Assembly: GCA_965153355.1 (NCBI GenBank)
Contig: OZ231126.1
Coordinates: 60,698,001 to 60,762,000, forward strand
From: Flaccisagitta enflata
Lineage: Eukaryota; Chaetognatha; Sagittoidea; Aphragmophora
DNA length: 64,000 nucleotides
Direction: 5' to 3'
The position numbers and the translations under genes were made by a program. Below are positions 11,211 to 30,599 of this stretch, one piece after another. The notes under the pieces were generated by a model, which worked only from the letters and a program-made list of their open reading frames with translations, ran no database searches and was not told the DNA's origin. Each line of letters opens with the position of its first letter. The first letter of the stretch is position 1.

Positions 11211-14200
11211 CGAAATGTTTCTGGCTGTAATACAATGGGTTTTTGTCCGCGCCGGAATATCATTCCGACGCGGACTATAATTCAAGGCGTTGTCGTTGTC
11301 GTTGTCGTTGAAATCTAGTATCGCGGAATGTAACTGTACCTTGTCCTCATTGTCGGATGCGGTTCGTTTGCTGCTACTGCTGCTCTTGGCTTTCTTGTTA
11401 CCATCCTCCTGCAACGTATGATTTAGAGAATCATCATAAAGTAAGCCGACCCTGCTACAGCTTAACACGAATGTTTCATAATTCCCCAGGCGCATTTCCA
11501 ACAACATCGCCACGCCACTTACGTCGTCAGAGTATCCAACCGTGTCGACGGTAACCAGGTCGTTGGTCTTGTCTTTATCCTTTACGTTTTGAACAGCGCG
11601 AGTTGTATTCTGCGGGGAATAAATGTTGACAATGAAAGGGCAAAACCGCAGAACCGCTAAACACACGTCTTACTGATTAAATATGAATGACTGACCGGTT
11701 GCATACAATTGCTCACCCGCTTGTGAAGGCCGGAGCGCAGATGATTCCACAAATGTTGTTGAGTCCGGAAAAAGGAGATCTTGCAGACGTCGCACCGCCG
11801 GTGACCAGTTGGGAATTTCCGCTGTCTCTCCTCCTACAACCAATACAGTTTGACCGGTGCGGCAAGGGAGGGCAGGGGAGGGTGATATTTGGATAAAGGA
11901 AAGTGGATATGGAAGGGCGGGGTTGGAAACCGGGGTAGAATTTAGATTAGTTAAGGCGAATTGAGGATTCAGGACTTCGAGGCAGAGGTCTTTGCCAAGG
12001 AACGCATCCGCGAGTGGAGAGAAGGCGATAAAAAGCGGCAGTTATGGTTTCATTTTTCTTTTCTTTTTTTTTTTGGCTCGTAAAAGAGCTACACAAAACT
12101 GTGTAAAGATTAATGCAGAAGTCGGTAAGCTCCTACCAAATAGCCTCCTCTCTTTCCGAGAAATGCATAATAATGGCTTGACGAAAGAAGACCAACTACG
12201 GATAAAATGTTAAGTTGAATTATTATCTATTGCGCCTAGAAAACAAAAAAATGGTTGTCATGCTTATGAATTTGTTTCTTTGTGGACGATATTACGATTA
12301 CAGCAAATGTTTCCATTCTATGTTATAGCGTAGATCGCCCCTCGAATAAAAAGACAATTTTTTAAAAAAAATTTAAATCCAAATACCAGCTTTTTTTTTT
12401 CTTTTTGCCCCAACCCTCTCACCCTCTGACTCGCCCTTAGATAGGAGACGGCTTATCATCGAGCGTCAATACGTTTCGGCGTAGATTCCGTCAGACCCAG
12501 TAAATTGAATGTCGTTATATGGAGGGAGAGAGAGAACCCTGCGAGTTCTTTCAATCGACTCGCGTTGAAATGAGATTCTCAGAGTTGGCGTTTTATCAAT
12601 AATTCATTTACTTCATCGCCATTTTTTTTCTCTCTCTCAGTCGCTATAAAGGTTCATCAGTTGGGCCATTCTTTGTCATAAATAGACATAGCTTCTCGAG
12701 GAATAATGTTATTTCTACGGCATTAACCTCAGGCCCCCACAGTTAGATATACGCTTCTGGAGTAGTACAGAATGGTAGCAAGGAGGGGTTTTTTCGAGAA
12801 GGGAAATCTAGCGAGTTTTCATCACGACCACACAAGCCGTCTGATGATGACGTATTCATACCTTGTGAGTGTCGCTCCTGCGGTGATCAACTAGGTCACC
12901 GGTGAAGAATTTCTCACACACAGTGCAGTAAGCCTCCCTGCGTCGGAAAGGAGAAAAAACATGAATTTCTCGAGGCAATGGAAAGCACACGTGCGTCGTA
13001 TCCGCCGCGAGCGCCGCGTCTCGCCGTCTTCCGCCGATGTCTTGACTCTTTGCTCGGGCGCTCGCGGCGCTCAGTCTTCTTCGCCAAAGGCAGAGTAATC
13101 AGCGTCCGTTGATTTTTTCCTGCGTGAGCGGCGGAGTTCGTGCGAAACGCGCGCGGGCGTACACGCAGCCAATCGTATTTGCAGGAGGTCAAAGCGTGAT
13201 AATTCTCTCGGCTGTCACGCGTAGAGGGGCTTCTTTGTGGCAATCCAGATATGTGATATGTGTTCAGCAAACTCCAACATAACAAAGACTCTTGCCAGGG
13301 CCTCTTTGATGAAACGTGGCTCGGCGTCAAATTTGCGGCATGAAAGAAGGGCTTCCACGTGTCGTGGAGTAACATTAACAACATCCTCGGGGTTAATTCT
13401 AAATACTTAAAATCTGTTTTTTATAACTAAGCTTGCGTATGATATGGGAATCAATTGAACTCCCGTCTTTTCAATTTCATATCAGATATATCAACTGTCC
13501 CTGTCTCATCTCTTTTTAAAATGATACGAGGATCTTTGATTATCGGGCCTTGGTCGGCGTGATCTTGCATCTTCCATCGAGTTGTGCTAATATGGGCTGC
13601 GAAGACTTGGGGTCAAAGAAATAAAATTCAAAGAATTAGCATCGTATGTTTTGATTCATTTGGAATCGCCAGGCGCCATTCGCCGGCCCTGTTTTCCGCG
13701 AGAAAGCAGTCAACGCGTCTAGGGGTTGTCATTGATCAACCACTTCTTCCGAGAGTCCATCTCCATTGCCGCTCCTTCTGTGCGCTTGTGCACTTGTGTA
13801 AGTTTGGTTGGTGCTCAGGTCATACTTCACATACGTCGATCTTTCTCGACGCCATCGCGAGACAATTTTTTTCCTCCATTTTATATTTCCCCCTCAGACC
13901 ATATAATGACTATGATAGTAATAATACTTACAACGGACATGCGGATGAAAAAAATATTAACCACGTGGGATTAAATGCCATTTACCATCGTCTTACCCCC
14001 CTTTCACCTGACTTTTTGTACCCCACTAGCAACCTGTGAAAGTAAAGGTCATGAGAGAAGAGATAAGTAGTGCGGCACTTACGCTTCTTTTGACTTGGAT
14101 TCATCAGTCTTGGCATCGGATTTCTCTCCACCATCCTGCGAAAAGGAGGAAAGAACACAAAACTGAAAAGTGAACACAGCACAAAACTGAATAGTGAATA

Positions 14201-16605
14201 CAGTTAAAAATCATTCAAGGAATATCAAAATAATTTGAAAGTTTTCTACACAGCCAGTACAGGAATTAGAAAATTCTTCGGAGGGACTTAACATTTACTT
14301 TTTTTCGTAGGCGAAATTTCATTAGATACGTGTTCATTAGAAAATTTCTTAACCGGAGGCCCACTTATTTGCTTCTTTCTTCTAAGTCATTACAACGATT
14401 GGCAGCTTCATTTACAAACAACCGAATTATGCAAATTCGATCAATCAATCAATCAGCCAAACGTCCAATTAACCGTGATAGTAGTTATAGTTAGGTCCGA
14501 TAAACGGAGTTTCGCCGGAGAGAACATGCGGAAATGCAGCAACGCACCTTTTTTGCCTCGGAGCCTTCTTCTTTCTTTTCGTCTTCCTTCTTCTCTTTCT
14601 TTTCGTCGTCTTTTTTGGCGGATTCGCGTTTCTTCGAGTCGGTGGAGCGCTTATCTGAAATATGATCATGAACGAGAAAGTGAAACGATCAAAATATAGA
14701 GGTAAACTTGGTCCAGTGATCAGTATTCCTAGAGTAAAAAGAAGTTTTGTAAAAAAAATATGGGCTAAAAAAAAACACGACCGTACCTTTATCGGTCTTG
14801 GACTTGAATGAATCTCTTGAGGAAGTGGGCTTTTTGTGGGTGTCCCTATCTCGCGCGGTGAACTTGGGTTGGAATCGGTCTCTGCGAATCCCACCCCGGT
14901 CCCCCTTCGCAACGCCACGCAGCGGCCCGCGGTCACGGCGATCTCGGTCGTTCATTCGATGGGCGGGTGCGCGATCGCGATATCCGCCGCTTCCCTGTAA
15001 AAGGGGAAAAAGTTATTTCAACATACGGTCGATTATGATAAAGTCGATCTTACAGTCAGTCATTTTATGATTATACGTATTCAAAGTCGGTCATTCTTTC
15101 CTTCACAGTCAAATCATTCTATGATACGATGAAATGATACATTACGATCTATTCTAAGCGTCAGTCGATCTATCAGTCACTCTGGAATGCGACCTATCCA
15201 GTGAATGTAAATCAGAGTTTCATCCACTATTCTGGCAAGCAGGGTGACAGAAAATTCTATAGGTCCGAGGCAAAACTTTCGCCGCGCTATAAGTCCGACT
15301 TACCAAAAATGATTATCAGTATGTAAATATATCAGTTGTCTGTAAATTAGCTTTAATTTGAGGGAAATTAAAGGTTCCTTTTTCAAAAGAATAAGGGATT
15401 AATCCTTAAGCCCCATAAATCCTTCCAATTTCTTCGATTTTTACCTCATTCCCTCAATTTTTTTCCACAGGTTAATCAAATCTTTAACTCCGACTTTTGA
15501 GCTTTAGTTCCGAGGCACAATGTGCCAAGTGTGCCTGTTTCTGCCACACTACTGGTAAGTCAGTCTTCCTTTTAGTCAGTCAGTTTTTCCTTCGACTGTT
15601 CTGTCAGTCAGTCAGTTAGGTCTTCCAATCAGCCGGTCTTCCAATCAGTCTTTCCTCCAATCAAGTCTTTCTTTCAATCAGTCTTTCAACCAGTCATACC
15701 TCCAGTTGTTCTTTCACTCAGTCATTCTATTAGTCAGTCATTCTATCAGTCAGTCATTCAATTTGTTAGTCTATCATTAATCCAGTCAGTCGGTCACATA
15801 CAAGTTCATACTCAAAGAGACGCACATCTTGGCCTTTTTTACTTACCCCCATAGACTGGCGTTGAATTATGTTTCTCTCCAGGTTGCTGAGAAGCGTTCC
15901 CATTAGATTGTTGAGATTGGCTTGATCAATTTGCATTCCACCACCACCACCATTGCCCATACCAGGACCCATTCCATTGCCCATTTGACCGCCGTATCCA
16001 CCGCCCATGTTGCCACCGCCCATATTTCCACCACCACCACCACCACCCATTCCTGTAGACCGAGGAAAGAACCATGATGAGATAAACGAATATTTGCAAA
16101 ACAAAATTGTAAAATTGTAAACTAAATTGTCAAACAGAGCCTGCATAATTTCAGTAGCGGACAGACAATGGACGGCCGAGGGTGGGTTGAGTGGGATAAA
16201 ATGGCGTTAGGTGTTATTTTTCCATCAGGGTGAGATTTGATGGACTGTGTGGGTGGGTTGAGTGGGATAAAGTGGCGTTAGGTGTTTTTTTTCCATCAGG
16301 GTGGAATTTGATGGACTGTGTGAGTGGGGTGAGTGGGATAAAGTGGCGTTAGGTGTTTTTTTCCCATCAGATTGGGATTTGATGGACTGTGTGGGTGGGT
16401 TGAGTGGGATAAAGTGGCGTTAGGTGTTTTTTTTTTTTCCATCAGACTGTACTCTACAAAAACCATAATATGACCGCAAGGAATAACACTTACCACGGTT
16501 GCCACCTCCACCTCTGTTTGAGTTCCAAGCGCCTCCTCTACTGCTTCTGTCATTTCTCCAGCCGTCGTTACCAGAACCACGGTATCCGGAATTTCGATAA
16601 GACAT
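5294..16605 (-). CDS. CIZ1/Pep-like matrin-type zinc-finger protein, 13 exons, 621 aa
   Basis: Exons in transcript order: 16605-16494, 16052-15847, 14994-14787, 14654-14548, 14135-14083, 12937-12862, 11833-11717, 11609-11523, 11408-11340, 10972-10907, 10800-10657, 10269-9961, 5605-5294. All junctions are GT-AG and the lengths sum to 622 codons including a TAG stop. Residues 1-106 are Arg/Gly/Asn- then Gly/Met-rich. Residues 107-228 are basic and charged. Three C2H2 fingers of matrin type (C-x2-C, then His pairs five apart) lie near residues 232-252, 267-292 and 385-407, each within one exon. The tail from 416 is an acidic Glu/Lys low-complexity region ending in a basic RGKKAA-like patch. This order (Gly-rich N terminus, matrin fingers, acidic tail) is that of Drosophila Pep and relates to vertebrate CIZ1, which are nuclear RNA/chromatin-associated proteins; the function here is inferred. 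The 4.35 kb last intron is full of mobile DNA. CIZ1 versus Pep orthology is not settled. Confidence 0.88.
6731..6790 (+). mobile_element. HINE 5' end, degenerate
   Basis: TTTTAGTTGCGGATACCCAAC followed by GTCC/GTCT repeats in intron 12 of the zinc-finger gene; no matching 3' end found. Confidence 0.5.
7265..7449 (+). mobile_element. HINE element, minimal complete copy (185 bp)
   Basis: Hairpin AGTCGCGTGCTTCGCGACT, GTCC block, short unique body, GCACGCGACT, then terminal hairpin GCCGTGTATCCGGC and CTTGTT. It is the most compact complete copy and useful as a reference. Confidence 0.8.
7932..8008. repeat. (CT)n microsatellite
   Basis: Uninterrupted CT run in intron 12 of the zinc-finger gene, followed by a T-rich stretch at 8090-8135. 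Leu/Ser ORFs across it are artefacts. Confidence 0.95.
8230..8860. repeat. 16-mer minisatellite (TGAATGAATGAACGAG)
   Basis: Diverged array built on TGAA; best-conserved 16 bp units at 8696-8800. Reads as His/Ser/Phe/Ile repeats on the minus strand, which is not coding evidence. Confidence 0.9.
8872..9445. repeat. Direct repeat pair flanking a foldback element
   Basis: About 90 bp beginning GAGCAGCCGCGCACTCTCGT and containing TTTGCATAATTAAGTG and CATTAAGCGC occurs at about 8871-8945 and again at 9352-9440. Between them lies the 8946-9305 inverted-repeat element. Confidence 0.8.
8946..9305. mobile_element. Foldback (long inverted repeat) element, ~360 bp
   Basis: Ends are inverted copies: ATCAACACCCAGACCCTTAA at the left and the complement of ATCAACACCCCAACCCTTAA at the right. 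Inner arms also match (TGTTGATTTACATGGC). No coding capacity. Confidence 0.75.
9665..9880 (+). mobile_element. HINE element, subfamily B
   Basis: Hairpin GTTGCGGATACGCAAC followed by CTCTGTAAGAGG, GTCC repeats, and the subfamily-B 3' end with hairpin GTGACCCCTCGTCAC and TTGTT. It ends 80 bases from exon 12 of the zinc-finger gene. Confidence 0.8.
10421..10470 (+). mobile_element. HINE 5' end fragment
   Basis: Hairpin GTGCGCTAACGCAC then CTCTATTAAGAGG and GGTCCGTTGGTCGGTC; a third stem sequence, still paired. No 3' end seen. Confidence 0.55.
11132..11208. repeat. (GA)n microsatellite
   Basis: GA run between exons 10 and 9 of the zinc-finger gene. Confidence 0.95.
16184..16440. repeat. 72 bp tandem repeat, about 3.6 copies, in intron 1 of the zinc-finger gene
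   Basis: Unit includes GAGTGGGATAAAGTGGCGTT and GATTTGATGGACTGTGTG; starts near 16184, 16256, 16327 and 16399. Confidence 0.9.
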
Positions 16606-17035
16606 TTTTATATATGCAAGTTTGAAATGTAATGGTTTCCGTCTCTTTCAGTCAGTCGGCAATTTATCTACAAGAAGAATGTACGAGGGAGATCGGCATG
16701 AGCGAGGATAAAAGAGAATGAACACAACGCGCATGCAATGTTCCAAAGGAAGCAATCGGGCCCAGGAAGAGCAGTCGGCTGCATACAAAACTGCAGCACG
16801 AAGGAGAAATCAGATGAGGGTAACTAAGACGCGACGACGCTTGTATTAAGGGAATATGGACAACTACGACGTGGCGTTATTCCACGTTAAACACGAATGA
16901 GTAATTTTTTTCAACTTTATCGATGAAATTTTGATAAATTTGACTAGCAGGAAGGTAGAAGGTCACAACTACGCAGCGGGCGGTGAAGAATCTGGTGTAG
17001 CCTGCAGGAGGTTGAAGGACGGAGGCCGAAGTCGA

Positions 17036-17078
<43 letters not shown>

Positions 17079-18440
17079 GAGGAAGAAGATCTTTCTATAA
17101 ACGCACGACCAAAACTGCCATCTATGACCAATTCAACAAGAACGGAAGAGAAAAGGCCAAGCTAACTAACAGAGATGGAACTTCCACAGTCCAAACCTTT
17201 TTAGTTTCCCACGCTGGTCACGCACCTCATGTCGATATCAATATCAGAGACAAATGAATGAAATGGCCGTGACTGAGTCCTATTTGTAGGTCGGTTTATT
17301 CACAGGGGTGTATAAAGTCGAGCGGCTTTTGATTTCTTTCCCCCCCCCCTAGACTTTGATTTCCTTCCCATCCCAGTTGAAAAATTGTTTGATTTTCTAC
17401 CCCACTGAATATAAATATACACATTTTTTTTTAAGAACCTAGTTATAAAAACATCAAGCGTTATAGCTGTAGTTATCTTATTAGTAGCTATCTCTATCTC
17501 CTCTGAAAGCTTCAAAAAAAATGTTTTTATAAAAAATAAAAAGTGTAATGTAAATATTGTCAGAATAATGTTAAAGTAGCCTTGTAGGAGTCAAATGCTA
17601 TCTTTTGGAATAGTCAAAAGCATAAAATCTTTTAAAATGTTTTTTTTTATGTTCCACCTTTAGATTTTCATCCTCATCTCCAAACCCTAGATTTTCATCC
17701 TCATCTCCAAACCCTAGATTTTCATCCTCATCTCCAAACCCTAGATTTTCATCCTCATCTCCAAACCCTAGATTTTCATCCTCATCTCCAAACCCTTTGC
17801 TCTGGTATACATGTAATAGACCGCTTCATTAACGGGAGGGGCCGTTCTCGCCTAAATCGACATTAACAAAACGATCATGAGAGCGTGGTAATTGAATTCA
17901 AATGTAGTCCTAATGTGGGCTGCAGGTACAGTGGTACAAGTATTCTGCTCTTTGCCGAAACTCACGCACATGACTGAAACGCAAAATTACACAGAAATAG
18001 TTAGGACACTGGTAAGCGGGCAATCGATGTTACAAAGAAGTCGTTGAGGAAAACACAAAATTTCAAAACATTTATACAAAGTAAGACCTTTAAGAAAGTA
18101 GGAGTGGGGGTCGGGTGGAGGGAGAGAGAGAGCCAGAGAGGGAGGATGGTGGAATCGAATATAAGAGCCGCATGGTTTGAGAAAGCTGGATAGAAGCTAA
18201 GGAGTCAAGATAATGATGCTTAACAGTTTATGCAAACAAAGTAGTTCAGATGATTACATTTTTAAATGTACTCGGTCATGGGATCGATGAATTAAAATAA
18301 TTTATACGCGATATTCATAACGGTCGTGTAAAGAAAATCCTAAAGAGACATTGGAAATGTATGGGAGAGATCGGAAAGACTCTCTCGCAAATATTGGCAA
18401 TTGATAACGATCCAAAGTGACCGATTTTGTAAAATCTAGA
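16606..18440. other. Spacer between the zinc-finger gene and the DDX5-like gene
   Basis: Contains a (GA)n run at 17039-17070, a ~75 bp segment at 17209-17285 repeated at 20643-20710, a C-rich/T-rich segment at 17303-17420 resembling the hAT-type MITE at 59189, the 27 bp minisatellite at 17661-17795, and presumably the DDX5 3'-UTR. No gene seen. Confidence 0.6.
17661..17795. repeat. 27 bp tandem repeat, 5 copies
   Basis: Near-identical units containing AGATTTTCATCCTCATCTCC; starts at 17661, 17688, 17715, 17742 and 17769. Confidence 0.95.
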
Positions 18441-26763
<8,323 letters not shown>

Positions 26764-28638
26764 TTTGCGACGTGGATTGTCTTCGGAGAGAGATGGCATC
26801 TACTCCAGGAGGGTGGCGTTTGACAAAAACGATCCCGCGACCTAGAGAAAGAAAGCGAAATGCATACAAATATCAGAGAACGGCAGTCAACATTGACATC
26901 AAAGCCTCACACGCCTGAGCTCACCAACAAACCACGCTCATTTCTTTCCTCATATTAACAAGACGCGTTGGGACAATCCCTAACCAAATAACGGCGTTAC
27001 TCACCCAAATCACGAGAAAAGTTAGCTCCATCACCATAAATATCTACAATACGAAATGATATTTTGTTTGGTATATGTTTTGGTTTTCAATTATTTCAGC
27101 GGGATCTGAGTAGTTATAGTTACTAGCCAGTTTTACCAGGCTTGGGGCTTTACACACGAGGAGAGACCCTGAAGAAACTTTTACAGGGGAAGGCGGAGGG
27201 GGGGGGGGAGATAATTCTTTTTTTTTTAGTAAAAGGAAATAAAATTATCTAGGATGGACATAGTTTTGGAACCGCGAGGATAATTACATTTATAACGAAC
27301 GTTGTCACAGACAATCTAGTAGACAAAACTTACCGACTCTTATTAACGGGAGATGGGCCTTAGAGGCATGAGTGACGGGGCAGAGCTGCGCGCGACGGCC
27401 GGAAATGTCAAGGCGTCGGCAATCGCGAGCAACTCTCGGCGTCACCCCAGGCCCGCCTCCTCACTTTGGAACTTTCTCCTGACTCATCCACGCCACTGAT
27501 ACGCAGCTCACGCTCCCACAAGGAGAGCGAGAGATGCGGTTGGGCGCGGAGGCGATTGAAACCGCCTTAAAGCGCGGAAAGGCCCTCGACTAACCCCGAG
27601 GCTCGTCCTATCGAGTCATTCCATCGCAATCGACGGAACACCGCGGCTGTATGGCATTCGGATTTCTAAACAAGAAGAGGAGGGTTCGCGATCCGGTGCC
27701 TTTCTCCAATTTCTACGCCTTGCTTGACGCCGACGCCGTCGTACGACACGGCGCAGCGCCGCGACGTATTCGGCGACGCCAAGATGGTCCGGCGGAGCTG
27801 AACTTGAAGCCAGATTGACGCATCAGCATCGTCAGAGTCGGCGTCAACCATCCACGACGACGACGACGACGCCGCAAAGAAAATGCCATTCAGCCACGGG
27901 TTTGTAAAGGACGCAATAGGACGCGCCCCATACTTTTGAAACGCCGGGAAACGACGCCGAAAAGCGGCGACTTTCCGACGTTGACGCTAGTGCTCGAGGC
28001 AAAAACAGAGACACCCTCGATGGCTCGAGAGGATGCCGCTAAGCTGCTATGATCTGAAGACGCCGGCAGTATGGACGCCGCCAGCATCAATGGACGCCCA
28101 TCCGTGAGCGAGACAAAATTCGAATGGGGCGTCATTTTTTTCCTCTACGCCGAGTAACAAAAACGATATTAAAACATGTACGCGCAAAAACGACCAACGT
28201 TACAAATACAAATGTGATACAGATATACGATACAACTATCCTTAGGAAATACGCGCCCTAACGGCGATTGACAATTTACCCGAGTCACAATTACAAAGGC
28301 TAAATTATGAACTAATCTTAGGTTAGTCGGATGATCCACGAGGCATCAAATTTTTTGAGTAAAATTCGTTTTATCTATGATTAGAAACAAAAGCGAATAA
28401 ATACTTACTGTCAACCGAGCTTTAGATGAATCGACCCTGTGCGTCGTACTCGAGGGATATTTTTCCGACAAATCGAAGTGTCAAAATGTTTCTTAGATAT
28501 GAAGCCAGTAGACAAATTAACTGAGGAATGAACAAAAACAAACCATGACTCCATGAGCAAATTCTTCGCGAAATACAACAGTACGATAAAACGATGGACA
28601 ACGAATTTCTTCCAAAGATATTTCAATAAATGGTCATT
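26764..28638. other. GC-rich spacer / likely promoter region upstream of the DDX5-like gene
   Basis: 27350-28150 is strikingly GC/CpG-rich compared with its surroundings and has repeated GACGCC/GGCGTC hexamers. Short ORFs occur on both strands (for example + 27652, 55 codons) without recognisable domains. I see a regulatory/CpG-rich block rather than a gene, but an unrecognised exon cannot be excluded. Confidence 0.45.
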
Positions 28639-28998
28639 CTATTCTGTCGCGGGAGCGGTCGAATCTTTCCGCAATCCGTCTCGTATCGCTCGCTCTTCCA
28701 AGATCTTCTTGATTTCGTCTTTCCTCGCATGTTCCAAAGACATTCTCATAGTCATAAGTCTTATGTAACGTTCGTTTTTCTCCTGGATCTCTTTGTCCTC
28801 CTTCTCGTAATCTTCCTGAGCATATTTCTCATACTTTGGGCCGAGGTAAAGCATACCGGCCCACATAGAGAGAAAGAACACTCCGACAATGCCAACAGAT
28901 AAATAGCCGGACCATTTGTTCATTTTTGTCCCTTCCAGCCAATTGTTGGGTCTCGCCCGCGCCTTGAGCTTCGAGTCGCGGAGGGCTTTGGGAGGCAT
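28639..28998 (-). CDS. Small single-pass membrane protein, 119 aa
   Basis: An uninterrupted ORF from ATG (28998-28996). Residues 1-28 are basic (Lys/Arg-rich). Residues 29-53 form one clear hydrophobic segment starting WSGYLSVGIVG and containing aromatic and Gly residues. Residues 55-119 are a highly charged Glu/Lys/Arg helix. A 5'-UTR intron is likely: strong donor CCAG-GTGAGT at 29160/29159 and acceptor at 29021, nine-plus bases before the leader that precedes the ATG. The architecture (short basic N terminus, one TM helix, charged helix) resembles small mitochondrial or ER membrane proteins, but I do not recognise the family and assign no function. It lies upstream of the DDX5-like gene on the same strand, separated by a GC-rich spacer. 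That this is a real gene is supported by length, composition and the UTR splice signals. Confidence 0.7.
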   Translation of the reverse strand: MPPKALRDSKLKARARPNNWLEGTKMNKWSGYLSVGIVGVFFLSMWAGMLYLGPKYEKYAQEDYEKEDKEIQEKNERYIRLMTMRMSLEHARKDEIKKILEERAIRDGLRKDSTAPATE

Positions 28999-29729
28999 TT
29001 TGGCGGTGAGGTGAGAGATCCTGTTGAAGAAATGAAGAACTAAAGCGTTACTTTTACCTCAATCACCGCGTAACCGAGCCTTGACCATTCAGCGCGGGTT
29101 GTTGCGAGGCAAGTTGAGAAAAAAGCTTTTTTTTCGGACATCAGCAAGACATCACTCACCTGGATAAGCCGAGTAATAACCCAGAGTCGAGAGGGTCAGG
29201 TCAAGTCCTTGAGCGCTCTAGATTTCCTTGCCGGCGAGGAAAAGCTCCAAACTTCTTCAAATTCTACATTTCCTCTTAAGTATCAGTCCGAAAATAATAA
29301 AGTTTCCTCATGTTTGCAAGTTCTGTAGTTCATAAAAAAAAAAGCTTTGCCTGTGTGGAAAAAAAATTAGTTCCTTGAATTGTTGACATTGAGTGATCCT
29401 CGATTCAAAAAAATATTTCATACAAAAAGACATTTTCACGCTAATATGTGGGAGAAAAACTTTGTTCCTCAACATCAGTTAGATTGACATTTAGAATGCA
29501 GACGTAAAATAAGGAGAAAAATTAACCGGCGCCGTAATCTCGGTTTTTGTCAAAGTTGAGTTAAAATAACTTGTCACACCAGATGATTTAGTAAACGTCA
29601 TTTCGCTTAAAAAACTTGGAAGCGCCGTTCATACAGGGGATACAACCAGACAGAGCAAGCCAGAGGAATTCCGCCCCCCCCCCTTATTTAATCAGATTTT
29701 CTACTTTTTTTCTTTTTTCTTTTCTTTTT

Positions 29730-30251
29730 AGTCACGTGCACGCGACTAACTAACTCTGTCCGTCTGTCTGTCGGTCGATCGGTTGGTCGGTCCATAACAC
29801 TTTTGCTTTTTTTCGGCGCTTTACATCATTTTAAGTCATTCAAAGTCCATCATTTTAAGTCATTTTTAGTCGCTGCCTAAGCGACTCTATAAGAGGGTGT
29901 GTCCCTTGGTCTGCCCGTGTCTGAATGTCTGGATGTCCGTCACGAGAAAATTTTGATGACGCGAAATCGACTGAAAAACGGATTTTTGACCATCTCAGCT
30001 CCTGCCTGGCGTCAATACAGCCCCCGTCCACTCATATACTGCCCCTGCCCACTCGCATTACTGCCCCTGCCCACCAGCAGCGACTACGGATTGGCCGTGT
30101 ATCCGGCCTTGTTCATTATTTGAAACTTTGTCATATTTTGTCATTCTAAGTAATTTTGGTATTTTTGTCTGTTACTCTTAGTCTCTCAGTCTCTCAGTCA
30201 CCTAGTCTTTTGGTCTTGACAGCCGCAAGTGACTGAGGTGTTGGCCTTGTT
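29730..30251 (+). mobile_element. HINE element interrupted by a second HINE
   Basis: Outer head AGTCACGTGCACGCGACT with GTCT/GTCG block; outer tail GCAAGTGACTGAGG, then TTGGCCTTGTTT. The body AAGTCATTTT repeat is split by the copy at 29868-30113. Confidence 0.78.
29868..30113 (+). mobile_element. HINE element nested in another HINE
   Basis: Head AGTCGCTGCCTAAGCGACT plus CTATAAGAGGG; tail GCAGCGACTAC, then GGCCGTGTATCCGGCC and TTGTT. The tail matches the complement of its own head (AGTCGCTGC), not that of neighbouring copies. Confidence 0.82.
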
Positions 30252-30285
30252 TCTTATCTTTCTTCTTTTTTTCCTTCCTTTTTTA

Positions 30286-30571
30286 TGTGCATCCTCGCAC
30301 ATCTATAAGAGGTCATGTCTGTCCTTTGGCTGGTCGGTTTGTCTGTCCGTCACGCAAACGTTAAAACCACGCAAAAGACAATTCCGATGTCTTTCTTCGT
30401 TCCTGATACCTCCCACGCCATACCGCTTTCATTATCATTCAGTGGGTCATTTATTCAAACATTAATCCATTCATTCATTCAAGACATTCTGTAATCAAAA
30501 ACGTTGATTCAATCATTATTTATCAGCAAGGCGCGCATGTTGGCACAAAATGACCATAACTTGGCCTTATT
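30286..30571 (+). mobile_element. HINE element, degenerate
   Basis: Head TGTGCATCCTCGCACA plus TCTATAAGAGG and a short GTCT block; probable tail ACTTGGCCTTATT at 30556-30571. Confidence 0.55.
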
Positions 30572-30599
30572 TCCTTACATTTTCTCTTCTTTTTTATGC

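Noticed and set aside
27666-28135. Two adjacent minus-strand ORFs (61 and 81 codons) and a 55-codon plus ORF in the GC-rich block
   Set aside because: No conserved domains, no supporting splice sites, and GC-rich sequence naturally lacks stops; described as a spacer instead.
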